This document shows positions 8,518 through 17,668 of a stretch of DNA of 64,000 nucleotides, one piece after another. Every line of letters starts with the position of its first letter. Positions within the stretch are counted from its first letter, which is position 1. Location: contig OY820613.1 of the NCBI GenBank assembly GCA_963681975.1, positions 1,364,001 to 1,428,000 on the forward strand, in the 5' to 3' direction. Source of the DNA: JANELJ01 sp024511395. GTDB taxonomy: Bacteria; Pseudomonadota; Gammaproteobacteria; GRL18. The notes under the pieces were generated by a model. It did not search any database. It had not been told where the DNA came from and saw only the letters and a list, made by a program, of their open reading frames with translations. The translations under genes were made by a program, and so were the position numbers.

Positions 8518-10015
8518 GTCTGCCCTGAATAAAACATAGTGCATTGATTTATAAAGAAATATTTCTTGATTATGGGTGTTAAATTTGCAGGTTTTTGGTA
8601 AAATAAGCCTTATTACCTTGCAAATTTCCAGACCAGAATGAAGCCAAAGAAACAGCCAAAAATACCTCAGGAAGACCTGTTCAGGATGCGCCTTGAAAAC
8701 ATGCTGGACATAAACCATGAGTTGATTAAGTTATCAAAACACATAGATTGGGAAAGTCCTGATAAAGAATGGGGCGCTCTGTTTGTATCCACTAAAGGTG
8801 CTCCTGCCATACGCACTCGATTGATTGCAGGATTGCATTACCTGAAACACCTGCATGATTTATCGGATGAACAGGTAGTAAAAGGCTGGACAGAAAATCC
8901 GTACTGGCAGTATTTCTGTGGTGAAGAATACTTTCAGCATAAAATGCCTATACACCCTGTGACCATGACCAAATGGCGTAACCGGCTGGGTAAATCAGGC
9001 AGTGAAAAATTACTGATTGAAACCATTAAAGCCGGACTAAAGAGTAAAACCATAAAGCCCGGCAGTTTAAAGAAAGTCACGGTAGATACTACCGTACAGG
9101 AAAAGAACATCGCTTTTCCAACCGATTCAAAGCTCCTGAACAAAGCCAGAGAAAACCTGGTTAAACTGTCCAAAGAGCACGGTATTAAACTGCGTCAGAA
9201 CTATAATCGGGTTGGGCCGCAATATGTACTAATGGCCAGTCGTTATGCTCATGCAAAACAGTTTAAACGCATGAAGAAAATGAACAATAAACTGAAATCC
9301 CGTTTAGGTCGTGTTAAACGGGATATTGAACGACAACTGCCCAACTATTCTGTTGATATTCAGTCATTGTTTGAAGTGGCACTGGAACAGGCTCAGAAAC
9401 TGATTGAGCAGGAGCAGCACAGTAAGAACAAGCTTTACAGTTTACATGCACCGGAAGTCGAGTGTATCAGTAAAGGCAAAGCTCATAAGCCTTATGAATT
9501 TGGAGTTAAAACCAGTATCGCGGTAACTAACAAGGAAGGCTTTGTTATTGGTGCTCAAAGTTGTCCGGGCAATCCTTATGATGGACATACCTTGCTGCCA
9601 CAACTGGAACAGATAAAACAGTTTACAGCCGTACAACCGGAACACTGCTTTGTTGACCGGGGTTATCGTGGACATGAAGTAAAAGACACTAAAGTTTTTA
9701 TCTCAGGTCAGAAGCGAGGCGTTACCCGAAGTATTAAAAAGGCATTAAAACGGCGCAGTGCGATTGAGCCTGAAATTGGTCATATGAAAAACGATGGCCG
9801 TTTAGACCGCTGCTACCTCAAAGGTGCAGTCGGTGATGCCATTAATGTGGTTATGGTAGCCGCTGGACATAACTTAAGAAAGATCCTCAATAAGCTCCGG
9901 CTTTTGTGGCTCAAAATTATTTCCGGTTTGATGGGGTCTTTTATCAAACCGGGGCAATCAGCTGCTTTAAACCTGGCTTGATGTCAGGCTTAAAACGGTA
10001 TTATTCAGGTTGAAC
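8518..10015 (+). mobile_element. IS5-family insertion sequence, full copy 1
   Basis: This 1498-bp element ends in imperfect inverted repeats (GTCTGCCCTGAATAA and, on the other strand, GTTCAACCTGAATAA). It is flanked by the 6-bp direct repeat TATGTA at 8512-8517 and 10016-10021. It has entered the holB-pilZ-tatD operon between pilZ and tatD. The sequence is nearly identical to the copy at 56716-58213, so transposition is recent. Confidence 0.93.
8638..9981 (+). CDS. IS5-family transposase (copy 1)
   Basis: This 447-residue DDE transposase is intact. The N-terminal domain carries YFCGEEYFQHKMPIHP. The catalytic residues lie in VDTTVQ (first Asp), FVDRGYRG (second Asp) and SAIEPEIGHMK (Glu). 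The reading frame has no interruption, so the copy could be active. It matches the large IS5-group transposases; a close look-alike is IS1182, but the FCGEEYFQH and EPEIGHMK motifs favour IS5. Confidence 0.93.
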   Translation: MKPKKQPKIPQEDLFRMRLENMLDINHELIKLSKHIDWESPDKEWGALFVSTKGAPAIRTRLIAGLHYLKHLHDLSDEQVVKGWTENPYWQYFCGEEYFQHKMPIHPVTMTKWRNRLGKSGSEKLLIETIKAGLKSKTIKPGSLKKVTVDTTVQEKNIAFPTDSKLLNKARENLVKLSKEHGIKLRQNYNRVGPQYVLMASRYAHAKQFKRMKKMNNKLKSRLGRVKRDIERQLPNYSVDIQSLFEVALEQAQKLIEQEQHSKNKLYSLHAPEVECISKGKAHKPYEFGVKTSIAVTNKEGFVIGAQSCPGNPYDGHTLLPQLEQIKQFTAVQPEHCFVDRGYRGHEVKDTKVFISGQKRGVTRSIKKALKRRSAIEPEIGHMKNDGRLDRCYLKGAVGDAINVVMVAAGHNLRKILNKLRLLWLKIISGLMGSFIKPGQSAALNLA

Positions 10016-10100
10016 TATGTAAAATTGGCTCTGATTGATTTTTCATCAGCTCCTAAAATTCTGCTAAAATAGCCTGTTTTAAATTTACAGGAACATCATA

Positions 10101-10919
10101 ATGTCTCAGGAACAGTCCCTGAAGTTTGTCGATTCACATTGTCATTTGGATATGCTGGATCTGAATGACTTTGACCAGTCCATGGACAAGGTCATTGACC
10201 AAGCCAAAGCGCATAATGTCACTGAAATGCTGAGTATTTCAGTGGATCTGGACTCTTTTCCGCGGGTACTGGCGACAGCAAAAGATTATCCTAATGTCTA
10301 TGCCTCGGTGGGCCTGCACCCCTGTCATGCTCCCGATTCCATGATCAGCGTTGATGAACTGGTCAAACTGGCTGATGATCCCGATGTGATTGCCATTGGT
10401 GAAACCGGGCTGGATTATTATATGAATGATGGCACCTGTCCCAGGGAGGAGGACTTTGAGTGGCAGAAACAGCGCTTTCGTACTCATATTCAGGCTGGCA
10501 TTGCTACTAACAAACCTCTTGTCATTCATACTCGTGATGCCAAAGAAGACACTCTTAAGATCCTGGAACAGGAAAATGCCAGTCAGTGCGGTGCTATTAT
10601 GCATTGTTTTGTGGAGGATATCCCCACTGCTGAAAAAGCTCTGGAACTGGGGTTTTATATATCCTTTTCCGGTATTGTAACCTTTAAAAATGCCCGTTCC
10701 ATACAGGAAGTCGCCGCCATGGTGCCGGATAACCGGCTGTTAATAGAAACTGATTCACCTTACCTGGCCCCGGTGCCGATGCGGGGCAAAAAAAACCAGC
10801 CGGCTTATGTGTCCTATATTGCTGAATTTCTGTCTGAACTGAGAAACTGCAGTGTAGAACATATTGCCCGGAACACCCGGGATAATTATTTCCGCCTATT
10901 TAACCTGAATTCTGGATAA
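10101..10919 (+). CDS. tatD: TatD-family metal-dependent deoxyribonuclease
   Basis: This 272-residue TIM-barrel hydrolase of the TatD/YcfH group is a 3'-5' exonuclease-type nuclease in characterised relatives. Metal-binding motifs are visible: DSHCHLDM at the N-terminus, GETGLDYY, VIHTRDA, MHCF and ETDSPYLAP. The last few codons are altered: an IS982 element starts at 10903 and supplies the final residues (LNSG) and the stop. Without it the frame would continue past LFNLN. The catalytic core ends before this point, so the enzyme may still work. Confidence 0.92.
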   Translation: MSQEQSLKFVDSHCHLDMLDLNDFDQSMDKVIDQAKAHNVTEMLSISVDLDSFPRVLATAKDYPNVYASVGLHPCHAPDSMISVDELVKLADDPDVIAIGETGLDYYMNDGTCPREEDFEWQKQRFRTHIQAGIATNKPLVIHTRDAKEDTLKILEQENASQCGAIMHCFVEDIPTAEKALELGFYISFSGIVTFKNARSIQEVAAMVPDNRLLIETDSPYLAPVPMRGKKNQPAYVSYIAEFLSELRNCSVEHIARNTRDNYFRLFNLNSG

Positions 10920-11921
10920 GAACTAAAAAATATTGAACTAAATGCCTGTTTCTCGATCAGATCATTTAATGACCAAATCAAATGAATTTGAACAAGGAAC
11001 AGGCAAGTGACTACTATAGATGAATTGTATTGTAATATCGATGATTTCAACCAGGTCTTTTATCCTGAATGGGAAAAAACACTGCTGGAATCCGGTGATA
11101 AAAAGAGAAGACGACAAGGTGTAATGAGCCCCGGTGAACTGATGACTATCCTGATTAACTTTCATCAGTCACATTACAAAGATTTTAAGAGTTATTATTT
11201 ATGCCATGTGCATCAACATCTTAGGAAAGAGTTTCCAAATTTATTGAGCTATAGCCGTTTCCTGTGAGTGATGTCATTGGTACTGGTGCCATTATGCGCT
11301 TACTTTACTCATTGCAAAGGAAAGCCAACCGGAATTGCCTTTGTTGATGCGAGCAGCATTAAAGTATGCCACAACATTCGCATACCCAGGCATAAAGTCT
11401 TTGATGGTGTTGCTCAGCGAGGCAAATCGACCATGGGGTGGTTCTATGGGTTTAAAGTTCACCTGATCATTAATCATAAAGGTGAAATACTGGCCACTAA
11501 ATTGACGGCCGGTAATGTAGATGACAGAAAACCGGTTCCTGAAATGGCCAAAGACTTATATGGAAAGCTTTATGGTGACAAAGGCTATGTCTCCAGTCTT
11601 TTAAGTGATGAACTGTTTGAACAGGATGTCGGGCTTATTACCCATGTCAGACGAAACATGAAACCACGTGCCATTGCATTGTGGGATAAGATTATGCTGA
11701 AAAAACGTTTTATAATTGAAACGGTTAATGATCAGCTAAAAAATATTACACAGATTGAACATTCACGTCATAGAAGCGTAAGTGGTTTTATGTTGAACCT
11801 TATTGGTTCTCTGATTGCCTATTGTCATAAAAAAGACAAGCCGACAATCAGAATAGATGAGAGTGATATGAAAACTCTCTGTATTTAGGTAAATGACTGG
11901 GTTCTTATCCAGATCTCAGGT
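10903..11921 (+). mobile_element. IS982-family insertion sequence
   Basis: The ends are a 21-bp inverted repeat with two mismatches: ACCTGA..TCTGGATAAGAAC at 10903-10923 and its complement at 11901-11921. A 6-bp direct repeat TATTTA flanks it (10897-10902 and 11922-11927). It landed inside the last codons of tatD. Its transposase gene carries a stop codon. Confidence 0.8.
11007..11888 (+). pseudogene. IS982-family transposase with in-frame TGA
   Basis: One reading frame runs from the GTG at 11007 to 11888 and is broken only by TGA at 11265-11267. The first part gives 86 residues ending SYSRFL. The second continues with VMSLVLVPLCAYF and gives the catalytic core. The DDE residues are visible in FVDASSIKVCHN, YGDKGYVS and FIIETVNDQLK, and the KVCHNIRIPRHKVF signature identifies IS982. 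A single nonsense change explains the break. A ribosome-binding site (AAGGAACAGG) precedes the GTG. Confidence 0.88.
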
Positions 11922-11930
11922 TATTTAACC

Positions 11931-12102
11931 TAAATAAATCAATTGAACCTACTGCGAATGTCCATAGCACTGAATCTACAATGTTTCCCAGAACATTTTG
12001 ACTTCACCCGTAGGGTGGCTACGAATAAAGCCAAAATAACCTGTAAAACCTTGTATCTTCAGCACTCTGATCATTCTCGCTACGGTTCAACTGATTTATT
12101 TA
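11931..12102. repeat. Long imperfect palindrome, MITE-like
   Basis: The 172-bp segment begins TAAATAAATCAATTGAACC and ends with the inverse (GGTTCAACTGATTTATTTA). Similarity between the arms continues inward for about 45 bases (GCGA.ATG, CTGAA, TACAA). A central CACCCGTAGGGTG hairpin lies at about 12006-12018. No protein is encoded. It lies between IS982 and an IS5 fragment. Confidence 0.55.
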
Positions 12103-12740
12103 GTTCAACCTGAATAATACCGTTTTAAGCCTGACATCAAGCTAGGTTTAAAGCGGCTGATTGTTCTGGTTTGATAAAATATCCCATCAAACCGGAAATA
12201 ATTTTGAGCCACAAAAGCCGGAGCTTATTGAGGTTTTTTCTTAAGTTATGACCAGCGGCCACCATAACCATATTAATGGCATCACCGACTGCACCTTTGA
12301 GGTAGCAGCGGTCTAGACGACCATCATTTTTCATATGACCAATTTCAGGCTCAATCGCACTGCGCCGTTTTAATGCCTTTTTAATACTTCGGGTAACGCC
12401 TCGCTTCTGAGCTGAAATAAAAACTTTAGTGTCTTTTACTTTATGTCCATGATAACCCCGGTCAACAAAGTATTGTTCCGGTTGTACGGCTGTAAACTGT
12501 TTTATCTGTTCCAGTTGTGGCAGTAGAGTGTGTCCATCATAAGGATTGCCCGGACAGCTTTGAGCACCAATAACAAAGCCTTCCTTGTTGGTTACCGCGA
12601 TACTGGTTTTAACACCAAATTCATAAGGCTTATGAGCTTTGCCTTTACTGATACACTCGACTTCCGGTGCATATAAACTGTAAAGCTTGTTCTTACTGTG
12701 CTGCTCCTGCTCAATCAGTTTCTGAGCCTGTACTTCAAAA
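12103..12740 (-). mobile_element. IS5-family fragment (copy 2, 3' part)
   Basis: The 3' end of the element (GTTCAACCTG) is at 12103, next to TATTTA. The fragment encodes about the last 205 residues of the transposase (12137-12751, minus strand), including the Asp and Glu catalytic motifs. It stops at an IS66 terminus at 12741. About 10 bases are missing just before the junction compared with full copies. The 5' part of the gene is absent. Confidence 0.88.
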
Positions 12741-13152
12741 GTGAGCGCCAATTAATCCCACATTGACCTTCTACCCCATCTACTGTAATGCCTGAATTTT
12801 TTCAGCACACAACCAGGGCAGTAAAGCATCAAATGCTTCAGGCTCTGCATGGCGGCCCAGCCTGGGTAACTCTGTCAGGATATAACGGATATAAGCAAAG
12901 GGTTCCAGTTTATTGGCTTTAGCCGTTTCAATTAAACTGTAAAGCGTCGCACTGGCCATAGCGCCATTGGGTGTCTGACTGAACAGCCAGTTTTTTCTGC
13001 CAATCACAAAAGGTTTGATGCGCCGTTCGGCAGCATTATTATCAATCTCCAGATAACCATCTTCAATGTAGCGGGTTAACGCAGTCCATTGATTTAAAGC
13101 ATAATGAATGGCCTTGCCCGGAAGCTGTTTAGGCGGTACCTGCTCAGCGGAT
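12741..13152 (-). mobile_element. IS66-family fragment with 3' part of tnpC
   Basis: It starts with the IS66 end GTGAGCGCCAATTAATCC at 12741. The minus strand reads as the C-terminal third of an IS66 TnpC transposase: EIDNNAAERRIKPF, GRKNWLF and a C-terminus ending CAEKIQALQ. The frame is open up to the IS5 copy at 13159, which cuts it. It is very similar to the tnpC genes at 37983 and 48333. Confidence 0.87.
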
Positions 13153-13158
13153 TATTTA

Positions 13159-14656
13159 GTTCAACCTGAATAATACCGTTTTAAGCCTGACCTCAAGCCA
13201 GGTTTAAAGCAGCAGATTGCTCCGGTTTGATAAAACACCCCATCAAACCGGAAATAATTTTGAGCCACAAAAGCCGGAGCTTATTGAGGATCTTTCTTAA
13301 GTTATGACCAGCGGCTACCATAACCACATTAATGGCATCACCGACTGCACCTTTGAGGTAGCAGCGGTCTAAACGGCCATCGTTTTTCATATGACCAATT
13401 TCAGGCTCAATCGCACTGCGCCGTTTTAATGCCTTTTTAATACTTCGGGTAACGCCTCGTTTCTGACCTGAGATAAAAACTTTAGTGTCTTTTACTTCAT
13501 GTCCACGATAACCCCGGTCAACAAAGCACTGTTCCGGTTGTACTGCTGTAAACTGTTTTATCTGCTCCAGTTGTGGTAACAAGGTATGTCCATCATAAGG
13601 ATTTCCTGGACAACTTTGAGCCCCAATAACAAAGCCTTCCTTGTTGGTCACAGCGATACTGGCTTTAACCCCAAATTCATAAGGCTTATGAGCTTTGCCT
13701 TTACTGACACACTCGACTTCCGGGGCGTGTAAACTGTAAAGCTTGTTCTTACTGTGCTGCTCCTGCTCTATCAGTTTCTGTGCCTGTTCCAGAACCACTT
13801 CAAACAGTGACTGAATATCAACAGAATAATTGGGCAGTTGTCGTTCAATATCCCTTTTAACGCGACCTAAACGGGATTTCAGTTTATTGTTCATTTTCTT
13901 CATGCGTTTAAACTGTTTTGCATGTGCATAACGACTGGCCATTAGTACATATTGCGGCCCAACCCGATTATAGTTCTGGCGCAGTTTAATACCGTGCTCT
14001 TTGGACAGTTTAACCAGGTTTTCTCCGGCTTTGTTCAGGAGCTTTGAATCGGTTGGAAAAGCGATGTTCTTTTCCTGTACGGTAGTATCTACCGTGACTT
14101 TCTTTAAACTGCCGGGCTTGATAGTTTTACTCTTTAGTCCGGCTTTAATGGTTTCAATCAGTAATTTTTCACTGCCTGACTTACCCGGCCGGTTACGCCA
14201 TTTGGTCATGGTCGTAGGGTGTATAGGCATTTTATGCTGAAAGTATTCTTCTCCACAAAAACATTGCCAGTACGGATTTTCTGTCCAGCTTTTTACGACC
14301 TGTTCATCCGATAAATCATGCAGATGTTTCAGGTAATGCAATCCTGCAATCAGGCGAGTGCGTATAGCAGGAGCGCCTTTAGTGGATATAAACAGGGCTC
14401 CCCATTCTTTATCAAGACTTTCCCAGTTTATGTGTTTTGATAACTTAATCAACTCATGATTTAAGTCCAGCATGTTTTCAAGACGCATCCTGAACAGGTC
14501 TTCCTGAGGTATTTTTGGCTGTTTCTTTGGCTTCATTTTGGTATGGAAATTTGCAAGGTAATAAGGCTTATTTTACCAAAAACTTGCAAATTTAACACCC
14601 ATAATCAAGCAATATTTCTTTATAAATCAATGCTATATGTTTTATTCAGGGTGGAC
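13159..14656 (-). mobile_element. IS5-family insertion sequence, full copy 3
   Basis: The element is again exactly 1498 bp. The direct repeat TATTTA flanks it at 13153-13158 and 14657-14662. One flank is an IS66 tnpC fragment and the other a FliK-like pseudogene, so the site has been reshaped before or after insertion. It is more diverged from the other full copies than they are from each other (for example INWESLDKEWGALFIS in its protein). Confidence 0.92.
13193..14536 (-). CDS. IS5-family transposase (copy 3)
   Basis: The 447-residue reading frame is intact, with the DDE motifs VDTTVQ, FVDRGYRG and IEPEIGHMK. It differs from the other full copies at a number of positions, including its C-terminus (MGCFIKPEQSAALNLA). 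That makes it an older or independently acquired copy. Confidence 0.92.
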   Translation of the reverse strand: MKPKKQPKIPQEDLFRMRLENMLDLNHELIKLSKHINWESLDKEWGALFISTKGAPAIRTRLIAGLHYLKHLHDLSDEQVVKSWTENPYWQCFCGEEYFQHKMPIHPTTMTKWRNRPGKSGSEKLLIETIKAGLKSKTIKPGSLKKVTVDTTVQEKNIAFPTDSKLLNKAGENLVKLSKEHGIKLRQNYNRVGPQYVLMASRYAHAKQFKRMKKMNNKLKSRLGRVKRDIERQLPNYSVDIQSLFEVVLEQAQKLIEQEQHSKNKLYSLHAPEVECVSKGKAHKPYEFGVKASIAVTNKEGFVIGAQSCPGNPYDGHTLLPQLEQIKQFTAVQPEQCFVDRGYRGHEVKDTKVFISGQKRGVTRSIKKALKRRSAIEPEIGHMKNDGRLDRCYLKGAVGDAINVVMVAAGHNLRKILNKLRLLWLKIISGLMGCFIKPEQSAALNLA

Positions 14657-14662
14657 TATTTA

Positions 14663-15792
14663 ACAGGAACAGGTTCAGTTCAGCTTTTACAGGTTTTTGA
14701 ACCTGGGCATGACTGACTTTAGCCGGCAATTCAAAAAAACGTTGCAACTGGTTCTGTAATTCCTGTAACTGAGTCTGAAGCATAGTATTGTAGGCTGTGC
14801 CGGAAGTGGATACGTTTTTAGGTAGCACCAGAGCCTCACCGTTCTACAACATATTCTGTAACGGCAGCAGACCGGCCTTTAAGTCTGCAATAGTATTGCT
14901 GCCGTTGCTGGCAGCAGCAACACTTGAACCAGTAGTTCTGGTACGGGCTTCCTTTGCCAGAGAGTTTTCCAGAAACAGTCCTGAATCATGAACAGTCTGT
15001 TGCAGAACCTTGCCGTTGTCCAGTTGAGAAAAGCGGGGTATCTGTTCAATAAACTGGCCTATCTGCTGGATAAACTGGGGGGTAAATATTTTTTGGGCAC
15101 TTGCTTTTTGCTGGTTGATTTCATTTAATGAACTGAGAATATTAACCAGTGCCTGTTGTTTATTAACGAGCAGGTTCAGATGCCGGCTGACCTGTTGGCT
15201 TTGGGCGGGCTCTGAATTTAGTTTAAAACTAAAACTGCGGTTGGCTTTAATGACTTCCAGTAATAACTGCTGACCGACATGCAGACCTAGATCGGTTTTT
15301 ATACTGACCTGTTGAGACTGGCGTATTAGGGTGTCACTGAGTTTTGAGTCAGGTTTTGATTGTGTCAGACTGGCCAGCAGGGCAGGATCAAACTGCCCCT
15401 GCGGATTGACCAGAAAGGTGGCAAGGCCGTTTTTGGGGGCCTGCAGGACAATGGCCTGAATCAACTGTCTGGAAAACCACTGGTTTACGGTGGACTGGGT
15501 TAGCGGGGCAGCTTTAATAACCAGCAGCCGGTTGTTCAGCGAGTTTGTGCTGCAGCAGGCGCTCCTGAATATACATTTGGGTAAATTCACCGGGCAGGAT
15601 ATTTTTAGCTGAAATCAGAGCCTTCTGGGTATCAACGCTGAGTAATCCGTCACTGGCCAGACTTTTCAGGGTCTGTTTGAGCAGCAAACCGATGGCCTGA
15701 CGCTGGCTTTCAATACTGCCGCTTTCGGTGGCTTTTCCTGATGTATTTTCAGACAGGTTTTTTACCAGTCTGGCAAGATCAATAGGCTGCAT
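14663..15792 (-). pseudogene. FliK-like protein, degraded and truncated
   Basis: The minus strand encodes a Gln- and Leu-rich protein that begins MQPIDLARLVKNLSENTS at 15792. The frame shifts near 15540 (after EFTQMYIQERLLQHKL). It then runs to 14847, meets a TAG at 14844-14846, and continues in the same frame (NGEALVLPKN...) until cut by the IS5 copy at 14656. The composition and the LxVGQQLLLEVIKANRSFSFKL segment resemble flagellar hook-length control protein FliK and relatives. This is a weak family-level match. At least three lesions are present: a frameshift, a nonsense codon and 3' truncation. Confidence 0.55.
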
Positions 15793-15864
15793 TATCGTTA
15801 TTTAGTCAATTGAGTGAATTTAGGCTATATTTAAGTATAAACCAAATCTGGATAATTAAAATTT

Positions 15865-16690
15865 ATGAGTCATGATAATCAGCTCTGGTATATCCGGCGC
15901 AAGGGAAAAATCAAGGGGCCGTTTCCCACCGGTTTGATCAGTAAACAGATCTTACTGGGCCGGGTACATCCATCAGATATGTTAAGCTAGGATAAACAGA
16001 CCTAGCGTAAGGCATCATCAATACGTGAAGTCATGCCCGAGGTATTAAAATACCGTAATGAAGATAATTATAAGGAACATCTCAGAGCAGTCCGACGCTG
16101 GGCCGATGAAAGCCGGGAAGTTGACGGGGATGGTAAGGAGCAGGTTTACCAGCCGCGTAAAAAAAATTACTTATTTAAGAATTAAAACCGTCAGTATGCT
16201 GGGCATGGTATCCTTTTTTGCCATTGTAGCGGCAATAATTTATGCCATGTTTGTGTTTACTCCTGATAAACCGCTGGACATCATTGACTGTAATGCTACA
16301 GGGCAGGACGGCAGTGTTTTTGATGGCTGTCATTTGAAGCGCAGGGACTTTTCCAGACTGAGTTTAAAAAACAGTAGCTTTAAAAATGCCTTATTGCAAA
16401 GCAGTCGTTTTGCAGAAACTGACGCCAGGGAAAGTCATTTTGATTATGCCAATTTGTCCTTATCGGATCTCAGTCATGCAGATTTCAGGCGCGCCAGTTT
16501 AAAGGCGGAAGACTTAAGAGGGGCTGATCTGACCGGTGCAGATTTTAGCCAGGCCGCTCTCAGTTATGCGGATTTAACTTATGCCAAAGGCCGGGGCATT
16601 AAACTGATTGGTGCAAAACTGGATAGTACCGTCTGGTTTGATGGTAAAATTTGTGCGAAACAGTCCGTAGGTCACTGTTTTGGAAAATAA
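15865..16690 (+). pseudogene. GYF-like / pentapeptide-repeat membrane protein, broken
   Basis: The frame from 15865 encodes a GYF_2 (DUF4339)-like start, LWYIRRKGKIKGPFPTGLIS. It then has TAG codons at 15988-15990 and 16003-16005, both at positions where Trp would fit (LS-W-DKQT-W). It stays open through RRWADESREVDGDGKEQ, then shifts frame in a run of A near 16160. From there the frame starting at 16058 gives a membrane segment (SMLGMVSFFAIVAAIIYAMF) and pentapeptide repeats such as ADLTGADFSQAALSYADLTY. The likely ancestor is one protein: GYF-like domain, linker, membrane helix, pentapeptide helix. The 16058-16690 part alone (210 residues) could still be expressed. Confidence 0.65.
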
Positions 16691-16706
16691 ATTGTAAGAG
16701 GAACTT

Positions 16707-17633
16707 ATGGGCGACATTGCTTATACTAAAGAAGAAATCATTCTGTCTTTGCATACCATTACTGATTTTATTCGTTTTGGTGCTAGTCTTTTCAAAAAGG
16801 CCAGGCTGTATTATGGGCATGGCAATGCCACTGCTATTGATGAAGCGGCTTACCTGGTACTGCATACGTTAAATCTTGAGCCGGACACTCACTCGGTTTA
16901 TTTTTCTGCACAGTTAACAAAAAATGAAAAGCTGGCCGTTGCCAGTATTTTATTTCGACGTGCAAAGGAAAAAATTCCGGCGGCTTATCTGACTCATGAG
17001 GCATGGTTCTGTGGCCTGCCTTTTTATGTGGATGAGCGTGTACTGGTTCCGCGTTCACCGATTTGTGAACTGATTCAGAATCATTTTGAACCCTGGGTGG
17101 AACCTGAAAAGGTTAAACGAATTCTGGATTTATGTACCGGCAGCGGTTGTATCGCTATTGCCTGCGCCAGTTATTTCCCCCATGCCGAGGTGGATGCGGC
17201 CGATATTTCTGAAGATGCACTGGATGTAGCCTTACAGAATATAGAACAGCATCAGATGGTGGATCAGGTTAATATTGTGCAGTCAGATCTGTTCAGTAAT
17301 CTTAAAGGGCAGCAATACCATATTATTGTTTCCAACCCGCCTTATGTGGATGCAGAAGATATGTCCAGTCTGCCCACAGAATATCATGCCGAACCGGAAC
17401 TGGGCCTTGCCGCAGGTGAAGATGGTCTGGATCTGGTTATACCCATGCTGGAGCAGGCCGCCGAACATCTTTATCCCGAAGGGATTCTAATTGTCGAAGT
17501 GGGTAATAGTGAATATGCCCTGCAGGAACGTTATCCGGATATCTCGTTTTACGGGCTGGAATTTGAGCACGGCGGACATGGAGTATTTTTATTAACCAGA
17601 GAGCAGCTTGAGCAGTATTTTGGTGGCGCATAA
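16707..17633 (+). CDS. prmB: 50S ribosomal protein L3 glutamine methyltransferase
   Basis: This 308-residue SAM-dependent enzyme methylates a glutamine of ribosomal protein L3. An N-terminal helical domain is followed by the Rossmann fold with the SAM loop DLCTGSGCIAI. The NPPY motif (VSNPPYVDAEDM) recognises the glutamine amide. The HEAWFCGLPFYVDERVLVPRSPI stretch separates PrmB from PrmC. A ribosome-binding site (AGAGG) precedes the ATG. It is the only intact non-mobile gene between tatD and aroC. Confidence 0.93.
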   Translation: MGDIAYTKEEIILSLHTITDFIRFGASLFKKARLYYGHGNATAIDEAAYLVLHTLNLEPDTHSVYFSAQLTKNEKLAVASILFRRAKEKIPAAYLTHEAWFCGLPFYVDERVLVPRSPICELIQNHFEPWVEPEKVKRILDLCTGSGCIAIACASYFPHAEVDAADISEDALDVALQNIEQHQMVDQVNIVQSDLFSNLKGQQYHIIVSNPPYVDAEDMSSLPTEYHAEPELGLAAGEDGLDLVIPMLEQAAEHLYPEGILIVEVGNSEYALQERYPDISFYGLEFEHGGHGVFLLTREQLEQYFGGA

Positions 17634-17668
17634 TGCGCTTTCAGGATTATTGAATCAGGTGTTGAAAA

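Noticed and set aside
8934..9173. Antisense reading frames inside each IS5 copy (for example MDSLTRFSLALFRS)
   Set aside because: They repeat only because the IS is repeated, lie opposite the transposase, and have no ribosome-binding site or family similarity.
12137..12751. A 204-residue protein starting MALTFEVQAQ
   Set aside because: The first residues come from an IS66/IS5 joint, not a native start. It is the 3' part of the IS5 transposase gene and is listed as a fragment.
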